Shown here: piece after piece, positions 35,602-47,301 of the stretch
Numbering within the stretch: position 1 is the stretch's first letter
How the letters are laid out: every line of letters begins with the position of its first letter
Source of the DNA: Pyrus communis
Taxonomy: Eukaryota; Streptophyta; Magnoliopsida; Rosales; Rosaceae
Assembly (NCBI RefSeq): GCF_963583255.1
Contig: NC_084807.1
Coordinates: 23,829,572 to 23,893,571 of the forward strand
Direction of reading: 5' to 3'
Length of the DNA: 64,000 bases
Notes under the pieces: generated by a model
Told to the model about the DNA's origin: nothing
Database searches by the model: none
The model's input: the letters and a program-made list of their open reading frames with translations, nothing else
Made by a program: the position numbers and the translations under genes

Positions 35602-36069
35602 ATGGCTCTCAGTCTCTTTGGAAACGGCCGACGAAGCAACGTCTTCGACCCCTTCTCTCTCGACATCTGGGACCCGTTCGAGGGCTTCAGCACTCTGGCC
35701 AACATCCCCTCCTCCGCCCGGGAAACAACCGCCATTGCCAACACCCGCATCGACTGGAAGGAGACCCCGGAGGCCCACATCTTCAAGGCGGACCTCCCGG
35801 GGATAAAAAAGGAGGAGGTGAAAGTGGAGGTGGAGGACGGGAGGGTCCTGCAGATCAGCGGCGAGAGGAGCCGGGAGCAGGAGGATAAGAACGACAAGTG
35901 GCACAGGGTGGAGAGGAGCAGCGGCAAGTTCATAAGGAGGTTCAGGCTGCCGGAGAACGCGAAGATTGATCAGGTGAAGGCGGCGATGGAGAATGGGGTG
36001 CTGACCGTGACTGTGCCGAAAGAGGAGGAGAAGAAGCCTGAGGTGAAGGCCATTGACATCTCCGGCTAA
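35602..36069 (+). CDS. Class I small heat-shock protein, copy 1 (155 aa)
   Basis: A single exon, as is usual for class I cytosolic small HSPs. It is an ATP-independent holdase that forms oligomers and binds unfolding proteins under heat stress. The N-terminal arm contains [14 protein letters not shown], the class I signature. The alpha-crystallin domain spans about residues 48-140, from the DWKETPEAH consensus through [10 protein letters not shown] and RFRLPENA to [12 protein letters not shown]. The C-terminal I-x-I motif used in oligomer assembly is in AIDISG. It differs from copy 2 at seven residues by my reading (including F6Y, N13S, S30G, I35F and K126T). A TATA box and a heat-shock element lie upstream. 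A copia element begins about 205 bp after the stop. Confidence 0.97.
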   Translation: MALSLFGNGRRSNVFDPFSLDIWDPFEGFSTLANIPSSARETTAIANTRIDWKETPEAHIFKADLPGIKKEEVKVEVEDGRVLQISGERSREQEDKNDKWHRVERSSGKFIRRFRLPENAKIDQVKAAMENGVLTVTVPKEEEKKPEVKAIDISG

Positions 36070-36275
36070 ACTAGATTCGCATAACCTCGGCTGCTTTTGG
36101 GCTTAATTTAAATGTTGTAATGTTAAATAACGGTTTGTTGTGGTTTTAATTTCTGTCTTTCGCATTTCCGAGTTTGTGTGTACGTGAGATGAGTGATATG
36201 TTGCGTCAGTTTTCATGTATGGTTTCTTGTTCTGAAATGTTATAAACCTCCACTAAAGTTTGAGTGCGTTCTTAT

Positions 36276-39200
36276 TGAAAGACCGAGTCGTGAATCCTCC
36301 TCCAATATAAACTTTTGAGTTTGTTTACTTGGTCAGCATTTTGATTGGTTAGCCTTTCTGTTATTATATTTCGATTTTTTCGAAGTTGTTGTAATTAGTT
36401 TTCACTGTGTGTTCAGTTGATGGTTTATCTTTGAATTTTGAAGTGCACTCTACGTTGTTGAGGGCACGCAATACAATGAAGAAAAACCGTGTGCTATATT
36501 TACGTTCTTGCAAAATCGGTTTAGTGGAAACGTAGTTCTATACAAATTCTAGTTCTTTATGGTATACCCACCAAAACCACCCACCTGCATTTCCTGCTGC
36601 CAAGATGGCGTCTTCCATGACTACCGTCGTCAGTATTAAGCTGGATAAGACTATCCCTTGCGGTTAGCTCGGATCGTTCCAATTCTGAAGAGTCGTGATC
36701 TTATGGGTTACATCGATGGTGTATGCCCTCCCAAACACCTTGTTGGGAGCAATTCTGTCAATCCCGCCTACAACATGGGGATGCAGCAAGACCAAATGAT
36801 TATCAGTTGGATAAATGGCTCTCATTGCCTCAGTTCTTTCGATTGTAGCAAGCAAACGATGGGAAGCACTGGAGCAAAGGTATGCATCCTCATCCCAGAA
36901 TCGAATTCTTTTCCTCCGCAATAAACTACTCCAAAGTAAGAAATGTGAGTTATCTGTCACTGATTATCTTGATAAGATGAATGTGATTGCTGACAATTTG
37001 GCTTTAGCTCCTATGGACGATGATGAACTTGTCCAAATCATTTTGAACAACATTGGTTCTGCGTTTGAAATGATTGTCAATGCTGCTTAGGCGCATGATA
37101 CACCTATCACGTACCTAACTCTTGAAGCTCTTTCACTAGTTGAATCGCCCCCGGTGAATGCTTTTGTAGCGGCGAGAGGACGTGGTGGACGTTCTCGTGG
37201 TACTGGGCGCGGTGGTTTTCCATCCAATCGTGGAGGTGTCAATCCACAAGTCTCTGGTTCTCGCAACAACAACAATTACCAGCGTGTTCCTGGTGGTAAT
37301 GGTGATCCATTTGGGTCTGGAGACAGTCGTATTACCTGCTAGATATGTGGAAAGGAAGGGCATCTAACCCTTGATTGTTACCAACACATGAACGCTGCGT
37401 ATGAAGGTCGTATTCCCGCCAACCGCCTAAGTGCAATGGCTTCTTCACCGATCGTTTTGAATCGCCAAAACAATGGCTCATGGTTGCTCGATATAGGAGA
37501 TATTCAGAAGTTGGTGAATCCCAAAGAGTACAATGGTAATGAAAACATTGGAGGTGTAGGTAATGACACTGGCATTTCTATTGCTCACTCTGGTTCGAAT
37601 CAAATAAATACTACTTCTTGCTCGTTCAACCTTAATAATATTTTGCACTGTCCATCTGCTTTAACAAACATAATATACGCTCATAGATTTACCCTAAATA
37701 ACCATTGTTACCTTCTAATTTTTCCATACCATTTTGTTGTTAAGGACCTCAAGACCCGGATGATGCTTTTTCAAGGGAGGTGTGAGAATGGCTTATACCT
37801 ATTTCAAAGTGGCAGTGGAATATCCAAGCATCCTTTGGTTGCATTCGTAGGAGTTCGTGTATCAGTACAAAAATGGCACTCTCGTTTAGGCCATCCTGCC
37901 CTTCAAATAATCAAGTTTTTAGTTTCAAATAATCAAGTGCCAGTTCATGGCACTAATGATGTAAAGTTTTGTCAGCCATGTCCATAGATTTCTAAATTGT
38001 CAAGTCTATTTCTAAATTTCCATTAGAACTTTTGCATTCCGATGTTTGGTGTTTTCCTGTGGTTTCAGTTGAAGGATATAAATATTATTTGCTTTTTGTG
38101 AATGATTTTTTACGATATTCATGGATTTTTCCCTTTAAGCAAAAATCTCAAGTCTTTGAAATGTTTGTCATGTTTAAAAAGAAAGTGGAAAATATGTTTA
38201 CTTGTACTATTGAAACTCTTCAATGTTATGAGAGAGGAGAATGTAAGAGTCAAGCTTTTCCTTAATTTCCACTACATGAAATTTCTCAAATATTTTCGTG
38301 CCCTAAACACCCTAAACAAAACAGTCTCGCTGAACGAAAACATCGTCATATTATTGAAACAGGTTTAGTCATGTTGTCTCATGCTCATGTTCCTAATAAA
38401 TTTTTGTTCGATGCGTTTCAAACAGCCACTTTATATATAAAATAGACTTCTAACTCGTGTTCTCTCAAATATTTCACCATTTGTAGAGGAAGCCTAACTA
38501 TAAGATGTTTAAAGTGTTTGGTAGTCGTCATTTTCCATAGTTGAAACCATATAATAATAATAAACTTGGGTCCAAGTCAAAGTATTGTGTGTTTTTAGGA
38601 CATTCACTTAACCATCAAGGATGTAAATGCTTGGATTTATCCATGAAACGATTTATTTGTCCCGCCATGTCCTATTTGATGAGGACTCTTTTCCTTTCTA
38701 GGAACTCACACCTATCGAGGATTGCGTGGATAAAACAGGTTTGATCTCTTCACATGATTTGTTTTTTAGTTTCCCATCTTCTCAACCTGCCTCCCATGAG
38801 ATCATTAACCCCATTGAACCCGTGCCAAATCCCATAGTTTCACAAACAAATCATGTTGTACATAAAATCCTAGGATAGCCTGCCATAGTGCCTTCCAATC
38901 CTATGAAAAATAGACTACCTTTAGAATCCATAAATGAGCAAAAAGTAGCGTCGTCCATCCAACAAAATGAACCAGTGAGTGCATCAACTAGTTCCATTGC
39001 TACACAAACTCCAATTCATCCCATGATAACTCATAGCAGAGGCAATGTTCAAAAACCCAATCCTAAGTATGCATTGCATATGACTTATGATAAAAAATGC
39101 TTGAACCAACTTGTTTTACTCAAGCAGTGAAGCATCAAGAATCGAGGGATGCAATGGTGAAAGAGTTCAATGCCTTACAAAGATGTGGAACCTGGAGGTT

Positions 39201-40990
39201 GATGCCTTATCATTCTGCCATGAACTTGCTTCCTAATATATGGGTTTACAAGATCAAACAGTGTGCTGATGGCTCAATTGAATGTCATAAAGCAAGGTTA
39301 GTAGCTAATGATTTTCACCAACAGTAATGGATTGACTACATTGAAACATTCAGTCCAATTGTCAAACATAGTACCATTCGGTTGGTTCTCAATCTTGCAG
39401 TTTCGAATAAGTGGTTGGTCTGTCAACTGGATGTTCAGAATGCGTATTTGCATGGCTATCTTGCAAAGGATGTTTACATGAGGTAGTCAGCAAATTTTAT
39501 TGATCAACAGTTTCCCAATCATGTATGCAAGTTGCAGAAGAGTTTATATGGTTTGAAACAAGCACCTCATGCTTGGTTCCAACATTTTTTTGGATTTTTT
39601 GCTACAACTAGGCTTCCAGGAGTCGAGATGTGATTATTCTTTATTTGTGTTTAATCATTGTGGCGTCTACTTGATTTTATTAATCTATGTGGACGATATA
39701 TTAATAACGGGAATCAGTCAAGTTCAAATGAAGAATTTAATCACGAAGCTTGGCACCTTGTTTTCTACGAAGGATTTGGGGCCCTACATTACTTATTGGG
39801 AGTTGGAAGTTACTTATTTTAAGAATCATATGCATCTCAATCGAACAAAATATGCTCTTGATTTGTTGAAGAAAACCAAGTTCACTGATGTAAAGCCTAT
39901 TTCAACTCCAACACCTTCTGGACATAAGTTGAGTGCTCATGATGGAGACCCTCATCCTGATCCACAAACGTATATGAGTATTGTGGGTGCTTTGCAATAT
40001 TTTCACGATCACGTGTCCTGACTTGTCTTATGTTGTTAACTAGGTTTGCCAATTCATGCATTCACGAAAGAACACTCACTCAACAACTGTAAAACGCATA
40101 ATGAGGTATTTGAATGCCACTTATGATCATGGGTTGGTGTATAAGCCTGTTAGTATGCAACTTAGTGCCTTTTCTGATGCGGATTATGTTGGAGATCTAG
40201 ATACCAGGCATTCTACGGGTGGCTTCTATATTTATTTGGGGTTTAATTTGGTTTCATGGAGTTCAAAGAAGCAAAAGACAGTATCTCGTTCTAGTACTGA
40301 GGCTGAGTATAGACAATTAGCGTATAAAGTTGCAGAGTTATCATGGTTGTGATCCTTATTCAAGGATTTGCAACTACAGGTTGCTCGGCCAAAGATACGG
40401 TGTGACAATATTTCTTCAATTTCCTTGGCTTCCAATATTGTTTTTCACTCACGCACAAAACATTTGGAGGTAGATTACCATTATGTTAGGGAAAAAGTGG
40501 TTCGTGGTGAACTTCTCGTGAATTACATATGTTCTCAAGACCAAATTGCAGATTTGTTTACTAAAGGGTTGTCCTTTATACGTTTCAAACTTCTTGTGTT
40601 CAAGCTTCCAGTCATTCCTCGGTCTGTTAGCTTGCGGGGGGCTGAAAGACTGAGTCATGATTCCTCTTCCAACACAAACTATTGAGTTTGTTTACTTGGT
40701 AAGCAATTTTGATTGGCTAGCTTTTCTGTTATTATTATTTGATTTTTCAAAGTTGTTGTAGTTAGTTTCCACCGTGTGTTCAAGTGATGGTTTGTTATTT
40801 TTGAATTTTGAATTATACCTTGTAAATAGGATTTTGAAAGTCCTAATGCAATCTAAAGTTGATTATAAATAGATTGCACCCTATGTTGTTGAGGGTATGC
40901 AATACAGTGAAGAAAAACCTTGTGTGATATTTACTTTCCTGCAAAATCAGTTTACTGGAAACCTAGTTCTCTATAAATCCTAGTTCTTTA
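36276..40990 (+). mobile_element. Complete but inactive Ty1/copia retrotransposon
   Basis: The 5' LTR is 36276-36559 and the 3' LTR is 40643-40990; both begin TGAAAGAC and end TTCTTTA. A perfect 5-bp target duplication CTTAT flanks the element (36271-36275, 40991-40995). A tRNA primer-like TGGTATA starts at 36560. A purine tract CTTGCGGGGGGC precedes the 3' LTR. Order: gag (about 36815-37090), CCHC zinc knuckle (about 37336-37380), GAG-pre-integrase region with WHSRLGHP (37871), integrase (about 38032-38350), RT with YVDD (about 39686), then RNase H with the STEAEYR motif (about 40300). Integrase before RT is the copia order. Many stops and shifts break the frame, including a TAG inside the zinc knuckle. 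The 5' LTR lacks about 65 bp present in the 3' LTR. Confidence 0.92.
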
Positions 40991-40995
40991 CTTAT

Positions 40996-42720
40996 TTCAA
41001 AAATTTTAACGGATAATTTAAGCAAGAAATACTTACAAACTTGCATAGCGTCACGACTTGGATACAATGCTAATTGAATCCAGTAAGATACAATGCGTGT
41101 TGAATCGTAAATCTCGAGTTCTATATTGTATAGCTCTCGAGTTTGTGTCCCCCCGGCGTTTTAGTGATTGTGCCACCTTTCAAGGGTCATGACTGTTTGC
41201 TGGTCTAACTTTGTTCGGTGATGGTTGCAGACCTATGGTCGGTTCTGTGATCAAATCGCTTTCCATGGCCAAATATGTGAGACACCTTGTTGTGGTCGTG
41301 GCAGGTGTAATCCGGTTGCAGACGTTCGAGATTAGTGCGCCATGCGTTGTCGTTGCGGAGATGAGCAGACCGTAATTTATCTCTTTAGTTGTGTTTTGTG
41401 CTTTTTGTGTATGTTTGTGCGCCTTTTTGGATTTTGATGTGTCACCACTGATTTAGTGTGGTTAATTTACACGGTCAGTTTTCGTATTTCTATGCGCATT
41501 GTAGTTGCTATATAAGCGATTAATTTTGTTTGTTTGTTTTGCGCTTATTCCTATCAAATCAAGAATGCTTAGTTGATACTTTTTTTGTAAATTACTATTA
41601 TCGTTGTATTAATAAATTGTCGCCATCACTTCTTTAAAAGAACAAGGCATTAAACTAATTATTGTACATACTCCGCTCATTTTAATAATTAGGAAGCCTA
41701 AGATACAAGGGAGCGTGCATTTATTTACTAAAATATTGGCAGAGGCCAATTTGCTTCCTTCGACAAAAAAATATAATTTCCTTCCTTACGCCATTTCAAC
41801 TAGACAAAAAAGCCTCATCAAATCTTTGCTAGTTTATTTTTCCTAGGCATTTGCCGAAGTCTTTTGGGAAAGAGATTTTTTAATGTGATCAGTACATAAG
41901 GTGGTACATTACATGTTATTATACAAATGTTCGGATATGTGTGCTACATAGTTAATAATTTAAAAAATAAAATTTATCACCACTTCTATAAAAACATATG
42001 ATGTACTATATGTATTCTCGTTACAATGAAAAATTTCTTCCTTTGGGTGGAGTTTTGCCTACGTAGCACACAAATTGGACTTGTCTTAACATTTCTAGGC
42101 AAAAACACATAAGTTCGGCGTTTAAACATCTCTGCTTAACTTTAGGATTTTGTTCTCTTATTTTTTTAATTGAAATGCTAGAAATGTCTGAAGTGTGTAA
42201 GAAGAGGAGAACGCAAGGTCTTTAGCGACCTATTCTTGTGAGTCATCCTCACTAATCCAACGAAATGGGAGATTGGCCAAAGTGAAGAGAAGGGTAAGCA
42301 GGGGCTTGAGGAATAATGCGTATACTGCTAACTATTGTGAGACTTAAGCAACTCTTTCACCTTCATCTGCATGAACGAACAATATGTATAATTGAGCAAT
42401 ATGAAATATGTAAGGCAAGAAAAAATTTGGAGATCATGCATAATTGGTGGATGTTTTCATGTTGTTAGGACATAAAATATCAATTCCATATTTTAAAATA
42501 ACCTTGATGAAAACAGTAAAAGCTTTTTCAGTGTTAGTTGCAAAAAATCCTTCCGTTCCTTGGCGCAAAACGTGTTGTAGTATGAATTCAGTGAGAGAAG
42601 AAAGAGAGGGATCAGCCAGAGAAAAGAGAATGGAGAGAATGGCCTGAGGAATTATATAGACCCAAACAGAGTAGTTGGGTTCGTTTTCTGGATCCAACAG
42701 AGAAAATCCAAATTTTACAA
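40996..42720. other. Spacer between copia element and sHSP copy 2
   Basis: No recognised gene. A repeat copy lies at about 41885-42040. A minus-strand open frame at 42434-42799 is preceded by a TATATAAT-like stretch, but its product resembles nothing I know and is low complexity towards its N-terminus. Confidence 0.45.
41885..42040 (+). repeat. Dispersed AT-rich repeat, copy B
   Basis: It matches 17935-18095 in order and orientation, with shared GTGGTACAT, TTATACAAAT and CACCACTT blocks. Confidence 0.55.
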
Positions 42721-42872
42721 CGAAAACTAATAAAAATGATTTGAAAATTTTGATTTTAATGATAAAGAAAAAAATAAAAGATAAAATAAAAAATATCATG
42801 ATTGATTTTTTAATATAAAAATATAATTTTTCATTAAAATAAACAGTATCGAAAACTTTTCGTTAAAACTTC
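42721..42872 (+). repeat. ~155-bp dispersed repeat, copy 3
   Basis: It begins CGAAAACTAATAAAAATGAT and ends TTTTCGTTAAAACTTC. Located about 180 bp upstream of the sHSP copy 2 promoter elements. Confidence 0.7.
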
Positions 42873-42995
42873 TAATTTTCTAAGTACCAATTATGTTTTG
42901 GGCCGAAAAAGAAAAAGAAAAGCACTTTCAAGAAGTTGATGGAATTGGAATCTGACGGAACTCTCTGTTATTTACTTCTTTTTTTTATCTCTTTC

Positions 42996-43059
42996 TTCTG
43001 GATAATTGCAGAAGTCTCTGCAACTCTCGGAGAAATCTTCTATGCTATCCTATATATAC
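42996..43059 (+). promoter_or_regulatory. Promoter of sHSP copy 2
   Basis: It contains TTCTGGATAA (42996-43005, shared with copy 1), an imperfect heat-shock element AGAAATCTTCT (43031-43041, with 3 rather than 2 bases between GAA and TTC), and a TATATATA box (43051-43058), 108 bp before the start codon. The promoters of copies 1 and 2 also share an AACTCTCTGTT block further upstream. Confidence 0.55.
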
Positions 43060-43165
43060 ATATATACACCCCACCCTGATCAGATAGAATCGTCTAAAGC
43101 AACCAAAGCAAAAATACGTCACTCAAATCCTTCAAATTTGATACCCAGCAGAAACCCAGCATCCA

Positions 43166-43633
43166 ATGGCTCTCAGTCTCTATGGCAACGGCCGACGAAG
43201 CAGCGTCTTCGACCCCTTCTCTCTCGACATCTGGGACCCGTTTGAGGGCTTCGGTACTCTGGCCAACTTCCCCTCCTCCGCCCGTGAAACCACCGCCATC
43301 GCCAACACCCGCATCGACTGGAAGGAGACCCCGGAGGCCCACATCTTCAAGGCGGACCTCCCGGGGATCAAAAAGGAGGAGGTGAAAGTGGAGGTGGAGG
43401 ACGGGAGGGTCCTGCAGATCAGCGGCGAGAGGAGCAGGGAGCAGGAGGATAAGAACGACAAGTGGCACAGGGTGGAGAGGAGCAGCGGCAAGTTTACAAG
43501 GAGGTTCAGGCTGCCGGAGAACGCGAAGATTGATCAGGTGACGGCGGCGATGGAGAATGGGGTGCTGACCGTGACTGTGCCGAAAGAGGAGGAGAAGAAG
43601 CCTGAGGTCAAGGCCATTGAAATCTCCGGCTAA
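43166..43633 (+). CDS. Class I small heat-shock protein, copy 2 (155 aa)
   Basis: A single exon, nearly identical to copy 1 (seven differences by eye). It has the class I N-terminal signature [14 protein letters not shown], an alpha-crystallin domain at about residues 48-140 with [11 protein letters not shown] and [12 protein letters not shown], and a C-terminal AIEISG with the I-x-I motif. The 3' flanks of copies 1 and 2 remain alignable (shared CTCGGCT and TTTTGGGCTTAAT) up to about where the copia element enters copy 1's flank. This indicates a direct duplication of about 7.5 kb spacing that has since been enlarged. It probably has the same cytosolic holdase role and heat induction. Confidence 0.97.
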   Translation: MALSLYGNGRRSSVFDPFSLDIWDPFEGFGTLANFPSSARETTAIANTRIDWKETPEAHIFKADLPGIKKEEVKVEVEDGRVLQISGERSREQEDKNDKWHRVERSSGKFTRRFRLPENAKIDQVTAAMENGVLTVTVPKEEEKKPEVKAIEISG

Positions 43634-43639
43634 ACTAAG

Positions 43640-44769
43640 CTCGCATATGTTAAACCTCGGCTACTTTTGGGCTTAATGTCGTGATTAAGTTAAATAATCA
43701 TGGTTTGTTTTTTGTTGTGGTGTTAATTTCTGCGCTTTGTATTTCCGAGTCTGTGTGTGTGAGACGAGTGATATGGTGTGTCAAACTTAATGTATGGATT
43801 CTTCCTCTAAAATATTATATACCTTTATCAAAATTGCGTACATTTTAAATTTGTATTTTTTGAATTTATTTTCTTACAATTAGGAAATTTATTCGAATAT
43901 ATATTTACGAGGTTTATTTGAATATGAAATTTAATCCTGAAAATACAGCACCGAGTCCCTTTTTTCACATCCCAAAGCCTTCGTATATTTCTTTTTTTTT
44001 CACCACTCAAGGCCTACATATATTTCAAAATAGAGAAAATTTCTATCGGAGCAGGTGCTATTTGAGAACATTTATCCAATTTAAATTTGCGAGTTATTAT
44101 AAATTATTTGTTGGTAATATGGAAAGAATTAGGAGAAGAAGCGCCCACGGGCAATGAGAAGACCGAAAAGTTAGGAGGGATTTTTTATTAGGCGCATACA
44201 CTTGCAAAATTACATATCAACTTACATTTATTTCATTAGACCAACTTCAATGATGGGCTAAAAGTCAAATTATCTCTCAAAATTTATCTCCAAACCCATT
44301 CCAACATAAGAGGAAAATTTGGGCTAAATGCTAAACCAAGATTAAATTTCCCCCAAAATTTAGTCCAGAAATCAAAATGGACTCTACCCAATATTTATCG
44401 GAATTTAAATTTTTTTAGATTAAAATGTTAATAAAATTAATTTACGATAATCTACGTATTTATTTAAAAAAAAAAATTTAACAAAAAAAAAAAACTTAAA
44501 TTCATTCTTTAATAGTCCCGGACTAAAATTTTAAATTAGAACTGTTGGAGCAGAAAAGTTGTTTCTGGGCTAAAAGCTAAATTTTTCGGGCTAAAATATT
44601 TGACTTTTAGCCCAACCATTGGAGATGGTCTTATACCAGTTAATACAAAAAAAAGAAAAAAAAAAAAGGGAACCGATCAAACACATACATGACGAATAAG
44701 CTGAACTTATTTTATTTAATTTCGGTAATTAACTGTTAATAGACACAGAAAACTTAAATAACTAATTAA
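43640..44769. other. Spacer between convergent sHSP genes
   Basis: No gene beyond the flanking UTRs. It contains a complete Tourist-type MITE (44239-44630), listed separately, and poly-A runs. Confidence 0.55.
44239..44630. mobile_element. Tourist-type MITE (392 bp)
   Basis: The left end is GACCAACTTCAATGATGGGC; the right end is its near-complement, GCCCAACCATTGGAGATGGTC. A TTA target duplication lies at 44236-44238 and 44631-44633. Its interior matches the split remnant at 31270-34050. Confidence 0.85.
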
Positions 44770-45240
44770 TCAACCAGAGATCTCAATGGACCTGACATCC
44801 ACCTTCTTGGCGTTCACCTTAGGCACAGTGATAGTCAGCACTCCGTTTTCCATCCCCGCCCTCACCTCCTCCACGCTCGCGTTCTCCGGCAGCCGAAACC
44901 TCCTCGTGAACGTCCCGCTGCTGCGCTCCACCCGGTGCCACGTGTCCGTCTTCTCCTCCTGCTCCCTCTTCCTCTCCCCGCTGATCTGGAGGATCCGGCC
45001 GTCCTCCACCTTAACCTTCACCTCCTCCTTCCTCAGCCCCGGCACGTCCGCCTTGAACACGTGCGCCGTCGGCGTCTCCTTCCAGTCGATGTGCGCGTGG
45101 GCGAACGACTCTGTTTCGGACCGGGACGATAGGTCCGAGAGTGAGCGGAACGGGTGGTGGACCTGCTGGTCCCACAGGTCCAGTGAAAACGGGTCGAACA
45201 CGCCCGATCGGCGCCTGAATGGGTTCGGAATCAGCGACAT
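44770..45240 (-). CDS. Class I small heat-shock protein, copy 3 (156 aa)
   Basis: A single exon, convergent with copy 2. The N-terminus MSLIPNPF...[11 protein letters not shown] is a second common class I type. The alpha-crystallin domain spans about residues 50-142, with [32 protein letters not shown] and [12 protein letters not shown]. The C-terminus SIEISG keeps the I-x-I motif. It is clearly diverged from copies 1 and 2 in the first 50 residues and around [11 protein letters not shown], so it is an older paralogue. The upstream 150 bp show GAA/TTC clusters but no clean TATA box. It is probably a cytosolic holdase induced by heat. Confidence 0.97.
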   Translation of the reverse strand: MSLIPNPFRRRSGVFDPFSLDLWDQQVHHPFRSLSDLSSRSETESFAHAHIDWKETPTAHVFKADVPGLRKEEVKVKVEDGRILQISGERKREQEEKTDTWHRVERSSGTFTRRFRLPENASVEEVRAGMENGVLTITVPKVNAKKVDVRSIEISG

Positions 45241-47301
45241 CGTTCGAGAATCTTCTGATCAATCAGGCAATTTGGAATTTGACTTTTCGGATAAGGGGCG
45301 GTTTCGAATTTGGGCGAATTTCATAAGTAAGTGATTAGATTTCTAGAGAGTTCGATTACGCGGCACGTTCTCCGCTTTCATCGCACGAAACATACGGGCC
45401 GTTACATATTGGCAACTTTGTAAATATTACGAGGTAAAAAAACTCTATTCATCAAGGCCCAATGGCCCAAGCCCATGCCCACTTATCTCATTTTTATTGA
45501 AAGTATGAAGTGCTACATTAATATCTCATTTCAGTTTGGGGAAAAAGTTAAAGACACATTAGAAAAATTCAGTAAGAAGCCTAATTGTAATTGGAAGCCC
45601 AATCACTATATATTCGTAGTAAATCAAGCTCAAATTCATGCGTAGAGTCCAAAACGAGGTATATGTAAATTCACAATCATGCCATGCCTAAATAAATTAT
45701 AATTCATGATTCGAACATTTGAAAAATTCACACTTACATATACAAAACTACACGTCTTCATCATGTCAGGATCTATCAAAACAAGCTTACAATATTAATG
45801 CATTAAAATTTAAATTCAAACGTCAAGCCACTCTTCACACAACACGATTAAGTGAGCCCAAGTCACATAACGGAGCTTGTCAAAAGAGTTGTGGTGTGGA
45901 CGATTATAAAAGTTCGTTGGGTTTATGTGGAAGTCAAGCTTGTGGAGATTTAGGCCTGCTTGGGAGCACCAAAATTTCAAGCCCATAACTGTAGTTTTAC
46001 GGGTTAAGGCTATGAGAGATAATTCCCTATCGATTTCTTTACAAACCAACTAAAATGCTTCAAACCTAACCGAATTCAGGAACTTAATTCGACTAGGTTT
46101 ATGCGTTGACACAGTATGATCTTCAGATGTGCACCTCGTTGTAACATGTTGGATGAACCTTACCATTTTAAGATAGAAAAGAAATCAAAGAAGAAAATAG
46201 AGGAGTATAGCCAAAAATGAAACTTTGTTGTGTTACTTGGTGCAACAAAGAAGGAATTCTGGGCAAAATGGTTAACCTAGCCTTCACGTGGCTACTAACT
46301 CTCTACAATACTAACCCAAAGAGGCATGATGTACCTACAAAAATGGAAAAGAGAAGGGGTGTGCTATCCACACACCTCATTTTACTTCTCACACAACCCT
46401 TGTTAATTTCTGTCCGTTGATCTTTTTCAATTTATCTTATCCGATAGCCGAAAATTCAAAAAACGTGTGAGAAGTAAAATGGGGTTTGTGGATATCACAC
46501 CCTAAAGAAAAAGGAAGACTTAACAAAACAAGAAGAAGTGAGAAACCCAAGGGATTATCCAGTTAGGATTTTGAGGAATTCCCCCGTCGATCAATTGAAG
46601 CCTTCAGCACGCTTGAATGGGGGGATGGACCAAGCAGGCCAAGCAATCTCTAAGTGCTGGAAAACCCTAATTCATGAGCTTTAGCCTTTCCTTCATTATG
46701 ACCTTTGCCATCAGCCTCCTTTACCCTTCAAAATTACCCATATTAGAAACCCTAATTAGGCACTTCAAAACCAACAACCAAGGATATCTCTTTCACGCTA
46801 AACTAGGGGCCTTTTAGCTCCCACATCACACATTACTCATGCAAGTTATAATTTGTTGTTATAGTTATTTAGTCATTGCTAATAGGGGTTGTTGGTTTAT
46901 CTGGAATATCTCCTAAGACATGCTTTTCTTTTGAGGTATCTCAAGGCCTAGAGTCGGAAACAAACCAAGGGAGATAAGCGTCCCAAAGCCCAAGTTCTGC
47001 TTGATCAAAAAAGTCCCCAACAACAGAATGTTTAAAGAGTTGGATAGAGAGTCACTAAATCTAGAGTCTAGCACATTTTCTAAATTTGAAGAATCATTTG
47101 ACAACTTTGTAGGAGCACAAAAAATCATATGTAGGTACTTCAAATTTAGTTTTGTGAGTTCTCTTGGAGATGCTCTTATCTAACTACCAAATATCAAAAC
47201 TACATAACAAATAATAATTGTAAGATTTGCTCAGTTTTTTGTTTAGTGATACTCTTCGTAAAACTATTTATAAAATCAAAAAAATCACGAATTTACAATT
47301 C
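45241..47301. other. Spacer between sHSP copy 3 and the DUF620 gene
   Basis: No gene recognised. Short frames at 45719-45988 and 46217-46420 are unsupported. It contains one foldback MITE (46356-46503). Confidence 0.5.
46356..46503. mobile_element. Foldback MITE, 148-bp family, copy 3
   Basis: The left end is GGGGTGTGCTATCCACACAC and the right end is TTGTGGATATCACACCCT. It has the same length as copy 2. The flanks AAAAGAGAA and AAAGAAAAA are similar but not identical. Confidence 0.8.

Noticed and set aside
35514..35933. Long minus-strand frames over sHSP copy 1, and the equivalent at 43094-43491 and the plus-strand ones at 44786-45334
   Set aside because: They are shadows of the GC-rich alpha-crystallin coding sequence on the opposite strand.
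42434..42799. Minus-strand 121-codon frame with a TATA-like sequence upstream
   Set aside because: No family resemblance, a hydrophobic low-complexity N-terminus, and overlap with a ~155-bp dispersed repeat (42721-42872).
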